Origin: Stenotrophobium rhamnosiphilum
GTDB lineage: Bacteria > Pseudomonadota > Gammaproteobacteria > Nevskiales > Nevskiaceae
DNA: 64,000 nucleotides
Assembly (NCBI RefSeq): GCF_003052265.1
Contig: NZ_QANS01000007.1
Span: forward strand, 62,001-126,000
Direction of reading: 5' to 3'
Position 1 is the first letter of the stretch, and the number at the start of each line of letters is the position of its first letter. Positions 15,917 through 25,142 of this stretch are shown piece by piece. The translations under genes and the position numbers were made by a program. The notes below the pieces were generated by a model. The model did no database searches, was not told where the DNA came from, and was given only the letters and a program-made list of their open reading frames with translations.

Positions 15917-16483
15917 CTACGCCACCGGCTCACAAACAAACCCAAGCCTCCCAGCCAACTCCGCAGCATCCACGCGAGTAACACTCACCGCGCGCTCCCC
16001 AACAAACAAGCGCAACTCCGTACTCTCCCCAGAATCCAAATTCAGCGCCGCCTCAAGCTGCTCTTCATCAACAACCTCACCATCCACATGCAGCCGCTCC
16101 AACGCCCAATTCAAATCCTGATCATCGAGCACGCCAGGCCCATGTTCAGTAGAAAGCGTGAGCGCACCATGCTCATCTAGAAACGCTGCACTCGCTTGTA
16201 AAACGAGCAACTCAGTGTGAGTGATTAATTTTCCATCGCCATCAATGCGCAAAATCAGCGGCGCATATTCCAGCTTCACATAGCCGCGCTGCGGTCCGTT
16301 CTGAAAAAACCAACGGCCTTGTTCATCCGCCGCGTAGTTGCGATTGATGGTGTCGATGATTTGTGGTCGTGTGATGACTTCGCCGCGTATCGTCCAGCGG
16401 CCTCGACGATCGAGTCCCATCCAGCCGAACACGGCCGGCACATTGGGCCACTTGGCAAGCGCGCGATAAACCCAGTCTTCCAT
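15917..16483 (-). CDS. conserved hypothetical protein (DUF2944-like)
   Basis: A 188-residue soluble protein. It opens with MEDWVYRALAKWPNVPAVFGW, followed by LDRRGRW, QIIDTINRNYAADE and WFFQNGPQRGYVKLEY, blocks I associate with a conserved proteobacterial unknown family, possibly DUF2944. The later part is acidic, with short strands. No catalytic motif seen. It is followed closely upstream by the lipoprotein hydrolase gene on the same strand (15 bp apart), so the two may be co-transcribed. Confidence 0.7.
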   Translation of the reverse strand: MEDWVYRALAKWPNVPAVFGWMGLDRRGRWTIRGEVITRPQIIDTINRNYAADEQGRWFFQNGPQRGYVKLEYAPLILRIDGDGKLITHTELLVLQASAAFLDEHGALTLSTEHGPGVLDDQDLNWALERLHVDGEVVDEEQLEAALNLDSGESTELRLFVGERAVSVTRVDAAELAGRLGFVCEPVA

Positions 16484-16498
16484 GTGCTTAGTCTAACG

Positions 16499-17704
16499 CT
16501 ACTGCAGCGTAGGGCCAGCGCCGCGCATGATCGTCACTTGATCATCCACACGCACTTCGCTATCCCACAAATACGACAGATGCGGATGTGCTGTACGCAA
16601 TGTGGTCAGTGCAACGGGATCGTGTTGGAGGTGGTAGTCCATCCACGCAACAGAATAAATTTTGGCGATGTCGAAACCCCACTGCGCCGTAGGCAGTAGC
16701 GGATAGTTGGTCCACTGCGCATGCGATGAAGCTTCAGCGACGACGAAAGCGCGATCACCAGAAAGCTTCTCGTAAACGGGACGCACGATTGCAGGATTCA
16801 CGAAGGGGATCGGCGCAACAGGGCCATCGTGATCGCCGGTCTGAATCATCGTTGGAATCGGATTTTTGTCGAAAGGCGCAGAGTCTTCACTGATTGGCGC
16901 AGCAGCGACGGCTGCGTGCAGTCGGGGCTCCACCGCTTGCAGACCTAACGTTGTGATGGCCCCAAGACTGTGGCCGATAACGCCAGTACGATTCTTGTCC
17001 AACACGCTGCGCACGGGAGAGTCATGCAGCAGATAAGTGAGTGCGTCTTGCGAGTCCGTGATGTTGGTGCCGGTGTCGTTGGCAACGCGATCACCCGAAT
17101 GACCTTGCCCTGCAAAATCGAATGCAAAAACCAGATAGCCCGCATCCGCAAAAGCCTGATGCCACCAGCGATACATCGCCAGATTCGTCATCACGCCTTC
17201 CAAGGCAAGGATCGAAGCAAACGGTCCGGCAGTCGGCGGCACAGTGCCGCGCTTAGGCAACACGATTTCGCCATATAACGAAGTGCCGTAACGATTCTTG
17301 AAAGTCACCGGCACAATCGCAACGCCTTCGTTGTAGTAAGGGCTGCCGTACCAGTTGTAGACCTGATTGATGCGCGAACCATCTTGCAACTGCGCGAGTG
17401 TCGCGCGGACGGTGAAGGCGAGCAGCACAGGGTCGGTGATGTCGCGAATCGTTGTGCCAAGTGCGACGGGATCAAACAAGCGCGCGACTGCGTTCAGTGG
17501 CAGAACAGCGGCGAGTGCATCAACGTTCGTGATCACCGCTTCCACTTCAGCGGGAGCAGGCGGTGGGTTTTCACCGGTCCGGAAAGCGGGCCATTCGGTG
17601 AGCGCAGCATCAGGCGATGAACTGCTCGTGCAGGCGGCGAGCAGTGTCACCAAACTCAAAAATATTACTCGCAGTACAAAGTTGCGACTCTCGCCAATAC
17701 GCAT
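16499..17704 (-). CDS. alpha/beta-hydrolase lipoprotein
   Basis: A 401-residue envelope protein. The N-terminal hydrophobic segment ends in lipobox LAAC (Cys25), so it should be lipid-anchored. The hydrolase domain shows the oxyanion region LALEGVMTN, then AFDFAGQGHSGD and the nucleophile elbow GHSLG near residue 247. A DHDG-type acid follows later and a His comes in ASSHAQW. It resembles dienelactone-hydrolase-like or lipase-like enzymes; substrate unknown. The gene after it on the same strand is the DUF2944-like one. Confidence 0.85.
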   Translation of the reverse strand: MRIGESRNFVLRVIFLSLVTLLAACTSSSSPDAALTEWPAFRTGENPPPAPAEVEAVITNVDALAAVLPLNAVARLFDPVALGTTIRDITDPVLLAFTVRATLAQLQDGSRINQVYNWYGSPYYNEGVAIVPVTFKNRYGTSLYGEIVLPKRGTVPPTAGPFASILALEGVMTNLAMYRWWHQAFADAGYLVFAFDFAGQGHSGDRVANDTGTNITDSQDALTYLLHDSPVRSVLDKNRTGVIGHSLGAITTLGLQAVEPRLHAAVAAAPISEDSAPFDKNPIPTMIQTGDHDGPVAPIPFVNPAIVRPVYEKLSGDRAFVVAEASSHAQWTNYPLLPTAQWGFDIAKIYSVAWMDYHLQHDPVALTTLRTAHPHLSYLWDSEVRVDDQVTIMRGAGPTLQ

Positions 17705-17797
17705 CTGGATTGCCTCTTCCTAAAGTGTCAGAGGTCTTAAGCCTCTGTTCTGATGGCCGTCAGGATATCAGCGAGGACGAAGGCGAGAGCTAGTAAA

Positions 17798-17823
17798 TTC
17801 CCGTCTGCGAGCGCAGACGGGAA
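17798..17823 (-). terminator. probable terminator of the parvulin gene
   Basis: A 12-base arm TTCCCGTCTGCG pairs with CGCAGACGGGAA around a 2-base centre (the tip pairs will open). It begins just after the parvulin stop codon. The T-run on the minus strand is weak, so efficiency is uncertain. Confidence 0.6.
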
Positions 17824-17832
17824 GGGTGCGTC

Positions 17833-18111
17833 TTAGTCGCGTTCCAGCACTTCGATGATGTGATAACCGAAGCGTGAGTGAACCGGGCCATGCACCGTGC
17901 GCAGTGGCGCAGTGAAAGCGACGCGATCAAACTCTGGCACCATCTTGCCCGGCTCAAAGCTGCCGAGATTGCCGCCGTTGCGAGCAGACGGGCAGGTGGA
18001 GTTCTGTGCGGCGAGCAAACCAAACTCCGCGCCGTTGCGCAGCTGGGTCATCAGTTTGCGGCACAGTTCGTCAGACGAAACGAGGATGTGGCGGGCAGTG
18101 GCTTGCGGCAT
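17833..18111 (-). CDS. parvulin-type peptidyl-prolyl isomerase (PpiC-like)
   Basis: A 92-residue single rotamase domain, cytoplasmic because it has no signal peptide. ARHILVSS is the first strand with the conserved His, NGGNLGSFEPGKMVPEFDRVAF is the central signature, and FGYHIIEVLERD the last strand. It catalyses cis-trans isomerisation of prolyl bonds. Length and motifs fit E. coli PpiC. It has its own probable terminator. Confidence 0.92.
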   Translation of the reverse strand: MPQATARHILVSSDELCRKLMTQLRNGAEFGLLAAQNSTCPSARNGGNLGSFEPGKMVPEFDRVAFTAPLRTVHGPVHSRFGYHIIEVLERD

Positions 18112-18180
18112 AAAAAATCCTTAATACGAAAAATGCAGTGGGCAACACCATAGTCAGCCGCATCCCAAGTTTCAATACCC

Positions 18181-18456
18181 TTACGGCCCTACCCATGGCC
18201 ATTCGGCTGCCCAGAGCAATTTAGCCGGACGCAGTAGCTTTTTAAGTTGCGCTTCGGCCTTGCTGGCTTCACTGCGATCGGCGCAAGGCATCACGGCCAC
18301 AACGCGCACAGGTTTGTGCATGCGAGTAAACGCGGCACCTTGGCCGCTGCAGTGTTTTGCGTAACGCGCTTCGACATCCACAGTAATGCCGGTGTAGATG
18401 CGGCTGCCCTTGCACTCCAGCATGTAAACAAACCAACTGGACGCGGCTTTGCTCAT
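18181..18456 (-). CDS. GIY-YIG nuclease-domain protein (UPF0213/YhbQ-like)
   Basis: A 91-residue single GIY-YIG domain: FVYMLEC and YTGIT make the two strands, RYAKH supplies the conserved Arg, and the C-terminal helix ends ...LLWAAEWPW. I start it at the ATG at 18456, 10 bases after the nitroreductase stop; starts at 18495 or 18501 would overlap that gene. Small members of this family are thought to act on DNA or be structural relatives of UvrC's nuclease; in vivo role uncertain. Confidence 0.82.
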   Translation of the reverse strand: MSKAASSWFVYMLECKGSRIYTGITVDVEARYAKHCSGQGAAFTRMHKPVRVVAVMPCADRSEASKAEAQLKKLLRPAKLLWAAEWPWVGP

Positions 18457-18466
18457 CGTGTCGAGA

Positions 18467-19150
18467 TCAATCGAAGTGAAACGTGGTGAACTCATCAACA
18501 CTGGCGCGTTCAGTGCGCAGCGTATTCACCTTTGCAGATTCATCGGCATAACCCAAAGCCATGCCGCTGTAGATCAATTCGTTTTCACCCAAAGCAAAAT
18601 GCGTTTTCAACGTCGTGCGCAGAGTGCCCCAGAACTCCTGAAAGCAAGTCGACAGACCGCGCTCCGTTGCAGCCAGAGCGAGCGACTGCATGAACATGCC
18701 GAGATGCGCCCACTGGCCATGACCCATGCGCGTATCAATGACAAAGAACATACCGACTGGCGCGCCAAAGAATTCAAAGTTGCGCGCGAGCTGCGTAAGA
18801 CGCCCCACTTTGTTCTCACGCGGAACGCCGAGCAACTCGTACATATCTTCGCCAACCTTGAAGCGGCGGCTGCGGTAGGGCTCCCAAAGATTGGCGGGAT
18901 ACACCGGTTTGTCGGCATCTTCATTCGGAAACATGCCGGGATAATTTTTTGCTTTGCTGATCACTGCTTGCTGCGCAGCGCCAGAAACCACAATCACTTT
19001 CCATGGCTGTAGATTGCCACCGGATGGCGACCAGCGCGCAGCGTCAAGCACTTCACGCACCAGCGCTTCTGGCACCGGCTTGGACTGATACGCGCGAATA
19101 GAAGTACGTTGCTTGAGCGCTTGCGTCACGCTGAGAGTATTGGAGTTCAC
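18467..19150 (-). CDS. nitroreductase-family FMN oxidoreductase
   Basis: A 227-residue protein from the GTG at 19150, chosen because AAGGA lies 7 bases upstream; an ATG at 19180 is the alternative. KQRTSIRAY near the N-terminus and ARWSPSGGNLQPWKVIVV are FMN phosphate- and ring-binding signatures of the NfsB/NfnB-type fold. The enzymes reduce nitroaromatics, quinones or flavins with NAD(P)H. It lies 31 bp downstream of the LysR gene on the same strand and may be co-transcribed with it. Confidence 0.88.
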   Translation of the reverse strand: MNSNTLSVTQALKQRTSIRAYQSKPVPEALVREVLDAARWSPSGGNLQPWKVIVVSGAAQQAVISKAKNYPGMFPNEDADKPVYPANLWEPYRSRRFKVGEDMYELLGVPRENKVGRLTQLARNFEFFGAPVGMFFVIDTRMGHGQWAHLGMFMQSLALAATERGLSTCFQEFWGTLRTTLKTHFALGENELIYSGMALGYADESAKVNTLRTERASVDEFTTFHFD

Positions 19151-19181
19151 TGTTGGGTCCTTAAATAGAATTCGTTGCACG

Positions 19182-20132
19182 CTAGCCCATGTGAGTGCGC
19201 GCTTTTTCCAGAAGCCATGTATGAAAAGCTGAGACTTCGGGTCGTGATAAAGCAGTTTCAGAAGCGATCACGTAATAAGAATTTTCAAGCAGCAATGGAT
19301 GCTGTATCGCGATGACCACTTTGCCTGCTGACATTTCTGCGGCTGCGAGCAATGGGGAGGCGAGAATCACGCCCAGTCCGTCGGCAGCTGCATCTAACGC
19401 TAGTGTTGAGTGCTCAAACTGTAAGCCGCGACGCGCATCAACATCGCTTGCGCCGACATCGCGCAACCAACGCGCCCAAGTCGAGTTTGTGCGATCAGCA
19501 TTGAGACCATCGCCGTGTAGAAGCGTTTGATGACGTAAGTCTGATGGTGTTTGCAGTGGGTGCGGTCCGAGCAAAAGCTGCGGATTACACATGGGCAAAA
19601 CTTCAACACGAAAAAGTCGGTGTGCTTGTGGGCCTGCCAACTCTTCACTGGTAAAGAGGATATCGATATCGGGCGCTGCATTGCGCGACGTGTTTTTTTT
19701 GCGCCGCGTTTTGCCTTCGCTAGGCTCGGACGAGCGACTGTTGGCTGACACGCGAACATCAATGCCTGGATGCGCGAGCAAAAACTCGCGAAGGCGCGGC
19801 ATCAACCAGCGCGATGCAAAGGTTGGCGAAGTGCCGACGGTTAGTTGCGGCGTTTGCTTCTGCGTGTGCAACTCCGCGACGGCTTGTGCAAGCGTTGCAA
19901 AACCCTTCTGAAGCAATGGCAGTGCGGCTTCGGCTTCAGCAGTAAGGCTGATCCGCTGACTCGTGCGCTTGAACAACTGCATGCCCAAACGTTCTTCGAG
20001 TTGCTTGATTTGATGAGTGATTGCAGCCGGCGTGACGAACAATTCTTCCGCTGCACGCTTAAAGCTGCGATGCCTCGCCACTGCTTCCAGTGCGCGTAAG
20101 GAATTGAGTGGCGGCAAATCGACGGGGTTCAT
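19182..20132 (-). CDS. LysR-family transcription regulator (GcvA-like)
   Basis: A 316-residue regulator. The N-terminal winged HTH is plain: LRALEAVARHRSFKRAAEEL, then TPAAITHQIKQLEERLG. A linker helix and periplasmic-binding-like sensor domain follow. A Lys/Arg-rich insertion (KTRRKKNTSRNAA, ~residues 140-155) is unusual in this family. The domain layout resembles the GcvA/AmpR branch. It precedes the nitroreductase gene and may control it, although LysR proteins usually act on divergent genes; the divergent neighbour is the small membrane protein at 20252. Confidence 0.9.
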   Translation of the reverse strand: MNPVDLPPLNSLRALEAVARHRSFKRAAEELFVTPAAITHQIKQLEERLGMQLFKRTSQRISLTAEAEAALPLLQKGFATLAQAVAELHTQKQTPQLTVGTSPTFASRWLMPRLREFLLAHPGIDVRVSANSRSSEPSEGKTRRKKNTSRNAAPDIDILFTSEELAGPQAHRLFRVEVLPMCNPQLLLGPHPLQTPSDLRHQTLLHGDGLNADRTNSTWARWLRDVGASDVDARRGLQFEHSTLALDAAADGLGVILASPLLAAAEMSAGKVVIAIQHPLLLENSYYVIASETALSRPEVSAFHTWLLEKARTHMG

Positions 20133-20251
20133 GCCTCATAGGATAACGTGTCCTATTTAGAAAATCTAAACTTACTTCTAAGTAAATATCAATTGCTGCA
20201 TCGCAACAATAGGCGTAAAAAGTGCGCCCTAGATTCAAGTTGGAGTTTCAC

Positions 20252-20464
20252 ATGTCCTTAATCACTGCCTTTGAAATCATCACGTTGGCCGGCGTTAGCC
20301 TCAGCCTTCTGGCCGTCATTATGTTCGAAATGGGCGATTCCATCGTTGACCAGAAGCGCGTGGCATTAGGCCGCAAACCGCTGATCAAGCCTGCACGCCG
20401 CGTGACCGATGTTATGGCCGCTGCCGCCAACAACCAGCTGGTTGACCTGCCTAAGGCCGCTTAA
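20252..20464 (+). CDS. small single-pass membrane protein
   Basis: A 70-residue protein from the ATG at 20252, with GGAG 7 bases upstream. Residues ~5-24 (FEIITLAGVSLSLLAVIMF) form one transmembrane helix, followed by a basic, presumably cytoplasmic, tail. It lies divergent from the LysR gene with ~120 bp between, where AT-rich sequence may hold both promoters. Function unknown. Confidence 0.65.
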   Translation: MSLITAFEIITLAGVSLSLLAVIMFEMGDSIVDQKRVALGRKPLIKPARRVTDVMAAAANNQLVDLPKAA

Positions 20465-20538
20465 TCGCACAAGTTTATGTAGTACCTATCGGATTCCCCC
20501 AATCTCGATAGTCCCCCGCAGCAAGTTCTCCTCCAATT

Positions 20539-20572
20539 TCCCCTCACCTGGCAACAGCTGAGGGGATTTTTT
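20539..20572 (+). terminator. rho-independent terminator
   Basis: TCCCCTCA pairs with TGAGGGGA, followed by TTTTTT, ~75 bp after the small membrane protein. A family F repeat follows immediately. Confidence 0.82.
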
Positions 20573-20860
20573 ATGGACAGGAAGTCCTGTACCCCACGGG
20601 CGCAGGATGCGCGGGAGTGGGGTTCTCGCCCCGCTCACTGAGCTCTCAAAAAGAAAAATGCGCAGGAGGGGAGGCGTCGGCGCCGTGATGTCACCTCCAA
20701 AAGAGAAAGCGCTGGAGCGGAGGCCTCTCCCCACGCACTGAACTCTCAAAAAGAAAAATGCGCAGGAGGGGAGGCGTCGGCGCCGTGATGTCACCTCCAA
20801 AAGAGAAAGCGTTGGAGCGGAGGCCTCTCCCCAGCCACTGAACTCTCAAAAAGATGGGGC
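20573..20860 (+). repeat. family F dispersed repeat, copy F3
   Basis: Hairpin 1 is at 20575-20587 (GGAC/GTCC, loop AGGAA), followed by CTGTACCCC. Hairpin 2 is at 20600-20612 (GCGC/GCGC, loop AGGAT). The units that follow have expanded into a longer dimeric repeat, listed separately. The rest of the ~600-bp gap (20861-21062) shows nothing I can name. Confidence 0.75.
20643..20854 (+). repeat. 100-bp tandem direct repeat, 2.1 copies
   Basis: Units start at 20643, 20743 and (partial, ~12 bases) 20843. The first two differ by only a few substitutions, so the duplication is recent. Each 100-bp unit is a dimer of two family F modules (internal spacing ~51 and 49 bp), with GCAGGAGGGGAGG in one half and GGAGCGGAGG in the other. 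Confidence 0.9.
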
Positions 20861-21062
20861 TCTCTCCTCCTGAGCCAAATATCTAAACGGCCATGTAGCA
20901 CCCTCAGCCACTGTCCAAACTCCTGCAGATTCTGCCGAGAACCCCCGTAGCGGTTCCTCGAATATCGCCTCTAGTTTCATAGGGAAAACAGTTCCCGGTG
21001 CGCTCGCGTATCCGAAAAACGGTTGGCCCTTCGTGATTTAAAGACGATAGAGATCTGCTGCC

Positions 21063-22898
21063 ATGTCATTTGAACTGAATAAAAAGCTGGCCGCCAAACG
21101 CGCGCCGCTGGAAACCAAAGCGACTGTTGATCCGGTGACCGCGAGCATCATCCGCGGCGCCTTCGAAACGGTTTGTTTTGAAGCCGCGACCCATCTGGGC
21201 CGCGCCGCTTCCTCGCCCATCATCAATCAATCGAACGAGCGCAACGGCAGCATCATCGATGCGCATGGTCGTCTCGCTGGCGTATCCGTCGGCACGCCAC
21301 ATCTGGTGTTCATCTCCCAGCTTGCTGTGCGTTACGGCCTCGAATTTTTCAAAGATTACGATTGGGGTCCGGGCGACGTATTCGTGGGCAACGATCCGGA
21401 TTACGGCGGCGGACATTTGCCTGACTACAACGTCTATGCGCCAGTGTTTGATAAAGACGGCAAGCTCGTTCTGATTCAAGCACTGCAGGCGCATCAAGGT
21501 GACACCGGTGGTAAAACGCCCGGCGGCTTTACGCTCGACGCGACGGACATCTTCACTGAAGGCTTGGCGATTCCATGTTTGAAACTTGTGCATCGCGGCC
21601 AGAAGCGCGCCGATGTCATCAAGCTACTCGAACGTAACAATCGCTTCCCATCATTCGCAGGCGATCTCGCCGCAATGATCGGCGCCGTGCAGCACTGCGT
21701 GAAGCTGCTCGAAGATGTCATCAACAAGTGGGGCGCTGATGTTGTTAAGGCAGCGGTCAACTACAACATCGATCACACCGAGAAGCGCTTCCGCGAAGAA
21801 ATCTCCAAGTGGCCGGATGGTTCCTACGAAGCTGAAGTACTGATTGATCACGACACACTCGGCACTAAGGACGTCAAAGTCCATGTGACCTGCACGGTGA
21901 AGGGCGATCAACTCACCGTCGATCTCACCGGTTCTGATGACCGTCAGAATCTGGTCGGCGTATGGAACACCTTCGCCAACAGCCGTGGCTACGCGATGGT
22001 GCAGATCGCGTCGATGATTGATCCGGGCATCATTAAGAACGAAGGTTTGTTCCACGCGGTAGAACTCATCCTCCCTGAAAACACCATCGTGCATCCGGGC
22101 ATCAACAAGCCCGCAGCACTCGGCTCGTTCCATCCAGCGGTAGAAATCATCGAAGCCATTTGCGTTGCGATGGCGAGCGCGGTGCCAGAACGTTCGACGC
22201 CACAGGTTTACAAAATCGGCATGCCGAACGCCGTTATTGGCTTCGATAAGAACGGCATGATGTGGATGGATCAAGGCGTCGATGCGCGCTCGATGGATTC
22301 GTCTGCGGTGAAGGACTTCGATGGTTGGGGTTCATCTTGCGTTGGTCTTGGCAATCTCCTGTTGTCAGAAGCAGAAGACGCCGAGAGCCGTTTCCCAATC
22401 ATCAACATCAGTCGTGAGATGACGATTGATACCGGCGGCCCCGGCCAATGGCGCGGTCAGCCCGGCAGCTTGAACAGCAAACAGATTCTCGAACCGACGA
22501 TGGCGATGGCGTGGATGGTTTCATCTGAACATCCGCTGCGCGGCATGTGCGGTGGCGATGACGCGGGCCCTTACTCCAATCACTTCGAAGTCGGCACCGA
22601 ACGCGAACGAAAAATTGAACTGACCACGCAGGCGCAGCTGCCAGCGGGTGCTGTCATTGCGTATCAGCACGGCGGTGGTGGGGGTTTTGGTTCCGCAATT
22701 CTGCGCGATCCAGAAGCGGTGAAAGATGATGTGCTCGACGAAAAAGTCAGCCTCAAGGCCGCACGCGAAAGATACGGCGTTGTTTTGAAAGGAACGCTTG
22801 AAGAGTACGACCTTGAAGTCGACGTGGTGGCCACCGTCGCAGCCAGAACACAGATGAAAGCAGCGCAACAAGCTGCAGCAGCGGGGAGCAAGCAGTGA
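21063..22898 (+). CDS. hyuB: hydantoinase B/oxoprolinase family subunit
   Basis: A 611-residue HyuB-type subunit. The family, together with HyuA, hydrolyses hydantoins or 5-oxoproline with ATP, or carboxylates ketones as in acetone and acetophenone carboxylases. DPVTASIIRGAFE, FVGNDPDYGGGHLPDY and HQGDTGGKTPGG near the N-terminus and MTIDTGGPGQWRGQPG late are typical. A glycine run (QHGGGGGFG) lies near the C-terminus. It overlaps the next gene by 4 bases (GTGA). Substrate unknown; neighbouring CoA-transferases suggest a carboxylation or ring-opening step that feeds CoA intermediates. Confidence 0.9.
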   Translation: MSFELNKKLAAKRAPLETKATVDPVTASIIRGAFETVCFEAATHLGRAASSPIINQSNERNGSIIDAHGRLAGVSVGTPHLVFISQLAVRYGLEFFKDYDWGPGDVFVGNDPDYGGGHLPDYNVYAPVFDKDGKLVLIQALQAHQGDTGGKTPGGFTLDATDIFTEGLAIPCLKLVHRGQKRADVIKLLERNNRFPSFAGDLAAMIGAVQHCVKLLEDVINKWGADVVKAAVNYNIDHTEKRFREEISKWPDGSYEAEVLIDHDTLGTKDVKVHVTCTVKGDQLTVDLTGSDDRQNLVGVWNTFANSRGYAMVQIASMIDPGIIKNEGLFHAVELILPENTIVHPGINKPAALGSFHPAVEIIEAICVAMASAVPERSTPQVYKIGMPNAVIGFDKNGMMWMDQGVDARSMDSSAVKDFDGWGSSCVGLGNLLLSEAEDAESRFPIINISREMTIDTGGPGQWRGQPGSLNSKQILEPTMAMAWMVSSEHPLRGMCGGDDAGPYSNHFEVGTERERKIELTTQAQLPAGAVIAYQHGGGGGFGSAILRDPEAVKDDVLDEKVSLKAARERYGVVLKGTLEEYDLEVDVVATVAARTQMKAAQQAAAAGSKQ

Positions 22899-24973
22899 GC
22901 TATCGCGTAGGTATCGACATTGGCGGCACGTTCACCGACTTCGCATTGTTGAAGTCGTCGGAAGTGGTGCTGCATAAAAATCTGAGCACGCCGGAAGATC
23001 GCTCCATAGGAGTGATGACGGGCCTGAAGAAACTCGCAGACATTGAAGGCCTGTCGCTCGGTGATTTCCTAAATAAGTGCGATGCCATCGTGCATGGCAC
23101 CACGGTTGCCGACAACACGCTGATCGAAATGAATGGCGCTGTCACTGGGCTGATTACGACCGAAGGCTTCCGCGACGAAATCGAATATCGTCGCGGTTAC
23201 AAGGAAGATATCTGGGATGTTCGTCTGCCGCCGCCCAAGGAAATCACGCCGCGCCGCCGCCGCCTCACAGTGCCAGAGCGCATCCTGTTCAACGGCACAG
23301 TCCATAAAGAGCTAGACGAAGCTGCAGTACGTGAATGCTGCCGCCGCTTCAAGAAACAGAACGTCGAATCCGTTGCGATCTCTTTGATCTTCTCTTTTGT
23401 GAACACCGTTCACGAAAAACGCGTTGCAAAAATCGTGGCCGAAGAAATGCCTGGCGTACAGATCTCCTGCTCGCATGAAGTACTGCCGCGTGCGCCGGAA
23501 TACGATCGCACCAGCACGACGGTTGTGAACGCCTACGTTGCGCCGCGCGTGAATTCGTATCTAGAGAAGCTCGTCGTTCGCCTCAAAGACGGTGGTTACA
23601 AACATCAGCTGATGGTGATGCAGGCCAGCGGTGGTGTGATGACAAAGGAATACATTGAAGGCGCACCGATTCGCGTGCTTGCCTCTGGCCCGGCTGGTGG
23701 TGTTATTGGTTCGGCACATGTTGGTGCAGCGAAGGGTTATCCGAATCTACTCTGCGTCGACATGGGCGGCACCTCATACGACATGTCGATGGTGATTGAT
23801 GGCGCCGCACCGGCCGAAGTCGGTTGGAACATGCATCACCGCTATCTCGTCGGCGTGCCGATGGTGAAGGTTGAAACGCTGGGCGCGGGTGGCGGCTCCA
23901 TCTGCCACGTTAACAATGGCGCACTCGAAGTGGGGCCAGCCTCTGCTGGTTCTGAGCCGGGGCCAATTTGCTATGGCCGTGGCGGTACACAGCCCACAAT
24001 TACCGACGCGCTGTTGATGCTCGGCATTCTCTCTGCTGATGCGGGTTTTGCAGGTGGTAGCTTCTCGCTGAGCAAGACGGGCGTTGAGGAAGCCTTCAAG
24101 AAATTAGGCGATCAGATGGGATACAGCGCAGAAGCTGCTGCATTCGATTGCTGGCGTGTAGTGAATGCCAATATGAGTCAGGCCGTGCAAAGAACGGTCG
24201 CGGGCAAGGGAATTGATCCGAAAGATATGGTCATGCTCGCTTACGGCGGCAACGGCCCAGTCTTCGCCGCAGTCCAGGCTGAAGATCTGGGTATCGACAA
24301 AGTACTGGTGCCGAAAGCGTCGCCAACGTTCTCGGCGCTCGGCACCTTGGTCGCGAATCCCAGCATCGATGAAGAGCGTTCCTACATCGCACCCGCCAAT
24401 GCACTCGATATCGCGAAACTGAATTCGCTATGGAGCGAACTCGAAGCACGTGCTGAAAAGTATTTCTCTGACGCCAAGTTCCCGGCGAACACGGTGACTT
24501 CGAAATATCAGATGAAGATGCGTTATCCAGGACAGAACTGGTCATTGGCTTTCGATGTGAAGGTTAATCCAGGTCTGCATGATCTCGCTTTCATCAACGA
24601 AGCCTTGAGTGCGCAAGCCATCGCTTCCTTCAACCAACGTCACACGGAAGAGTTTGGTCACGTGCGTGAGGGTGAGATGCCAGAGGTGACGGGTATTCGT
24701 CTCGTGACGACAGTCGAAACGCCGTCGCCAAAAATCATTAAGGGTACGACCGCGCCAGCTGTTGCAGGTAAGGCTGCAAAGACGCGTCGCGCCAATCTTG
24801 GTAAGGGTTACAGCGATACGCCGATTTTCTATGGCAAGGATCTTAAGCCCGGTTACGAAGTGACTGGCCCGGCCATCATCGAAGAGACTTTCACCACGAT
24901 TGTTGTTTATCCGGGCTGGAAAGCGCACGTCGATGATGCGGGTGATTACGAGTTAACGCTGCTGAAGAAGTAA
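22895..24973 (+). CDS. hyuA: hydantoinase A/oxoprolinase family subunit
   Basis: A 692-residue ATP-dependent partner of the upstream subunit. The ASKHA ATPase phosphate loop is visible at the start (VGIDIGGTFTDF), and a second phosphate motif VDMGGTSYDMSMV follows at ~residue 290. The GTG start overlaps the hyuB stop, with GGGGAG upstream. It activates the substrate carbonyl by phosphorylation before hydrolysis or carboxylation in known members. Length is normal. A family A repeat separates it from the CoA-transferase pair. Confidence 0.9.
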   Translation: MSYRVGIDIGGTFTDFALLKSSEVVLHKNLSTPEDRSIGVMTGLKKLADIEGLSLGDFLNKCDAIVHGTTVADNTLIEMNGAVTGLITTEGFRDEIEYRRGYKEDIWDVRLPPPKEITPRRRRLTVPERILFNGTVHKELDEAAVRECCRRFKKQNVESVAISLIFSFVNTVHEKRVAKIVAEEMPGVQISCSHEVLPRAPEYDRTSTTVVNAYVAPRVNSYLEKLVVRLKDGGYKHQLMVMQASGGVMTKEYIEGAPIRVLASGPAGGVIGSAHVGAAKGYPNLLCVDMGGTSYDMSMVIDGAAPAEVGWNMHHRYLVGVPMVKVETLGAGGGSICHVNNGALEVGPASAGSEPGPICYGRGGTQPTITDALLMLGILSADAGFAGGSFSLSKTGVEEAFKKLGDQMGYSAEAAAFDCWRVVNANMSQAVQRTVAGKGIDPKDMVMLAYGGNGPVFAAVQAEDLGIDKVLVPKASPTFSALGTLVANPSIDEERSYIAPANALDIAKLNSLWSELEARAEKYFSDAKFPANTVTSKYQMKMRYPGQNWSLAFDVKVNPGLHDLAFINEALSAQAIASFNQRHTEEFGHVREGEMPEVTGIRLVTTVETPSPKIIKGTTAPAVAGKAAKTRRANLGKGYSDTPIFYGKDLKPGYEVTGPAIIEETFTTIVVYPGWKAHVDDAGDYELTLLKK

Positions 24974-24996
24974 ACCGAATACTTTCAAAAGAGACT

Positions 24997-25108
24997 CCCT
25001 CTCCCCGCATGCGGGGAGAGGGCCGGGGTGAGGGGCAGGCAAGTGGTGCGCCCTTTCGTGATAAGCCCCTCATCCCAGTCTTCTCCCCATCGTCATGGGG
25101 AGAAGGAG
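24997..25108. repeat. family A dispersed repeat (copy A1)
   Basis: A ~110-bp intergenic element: palindromic CCCTCTCCCC-GCAT-GCGGGGAGAGGG arm, GGGGTGAGGGG core, its inverted counterpart, and a second palindromic arm. Seven copies occur in the window. Here the arm nearest the downstream gene reads GGGGAGAAGGAG rather than GGGGAGAGGG. Confidence 0.9.
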
Positions 25109-25142
25109 TCAACCGCAGTGCGTGAAGAATAGAGAACGCTGA

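Noticed and set aside
20486-20800. 104-codon minus-strand frame with internal duplication.
   Set aside because: It is produced by the 100-bp tandem repeat of family F and crosses a terminator hairpin.
20643-20854. Possible CRISPR array.
   Set aside because: The units are contiguous 100-bp duplicates without unique spacers and there are no cas genes.
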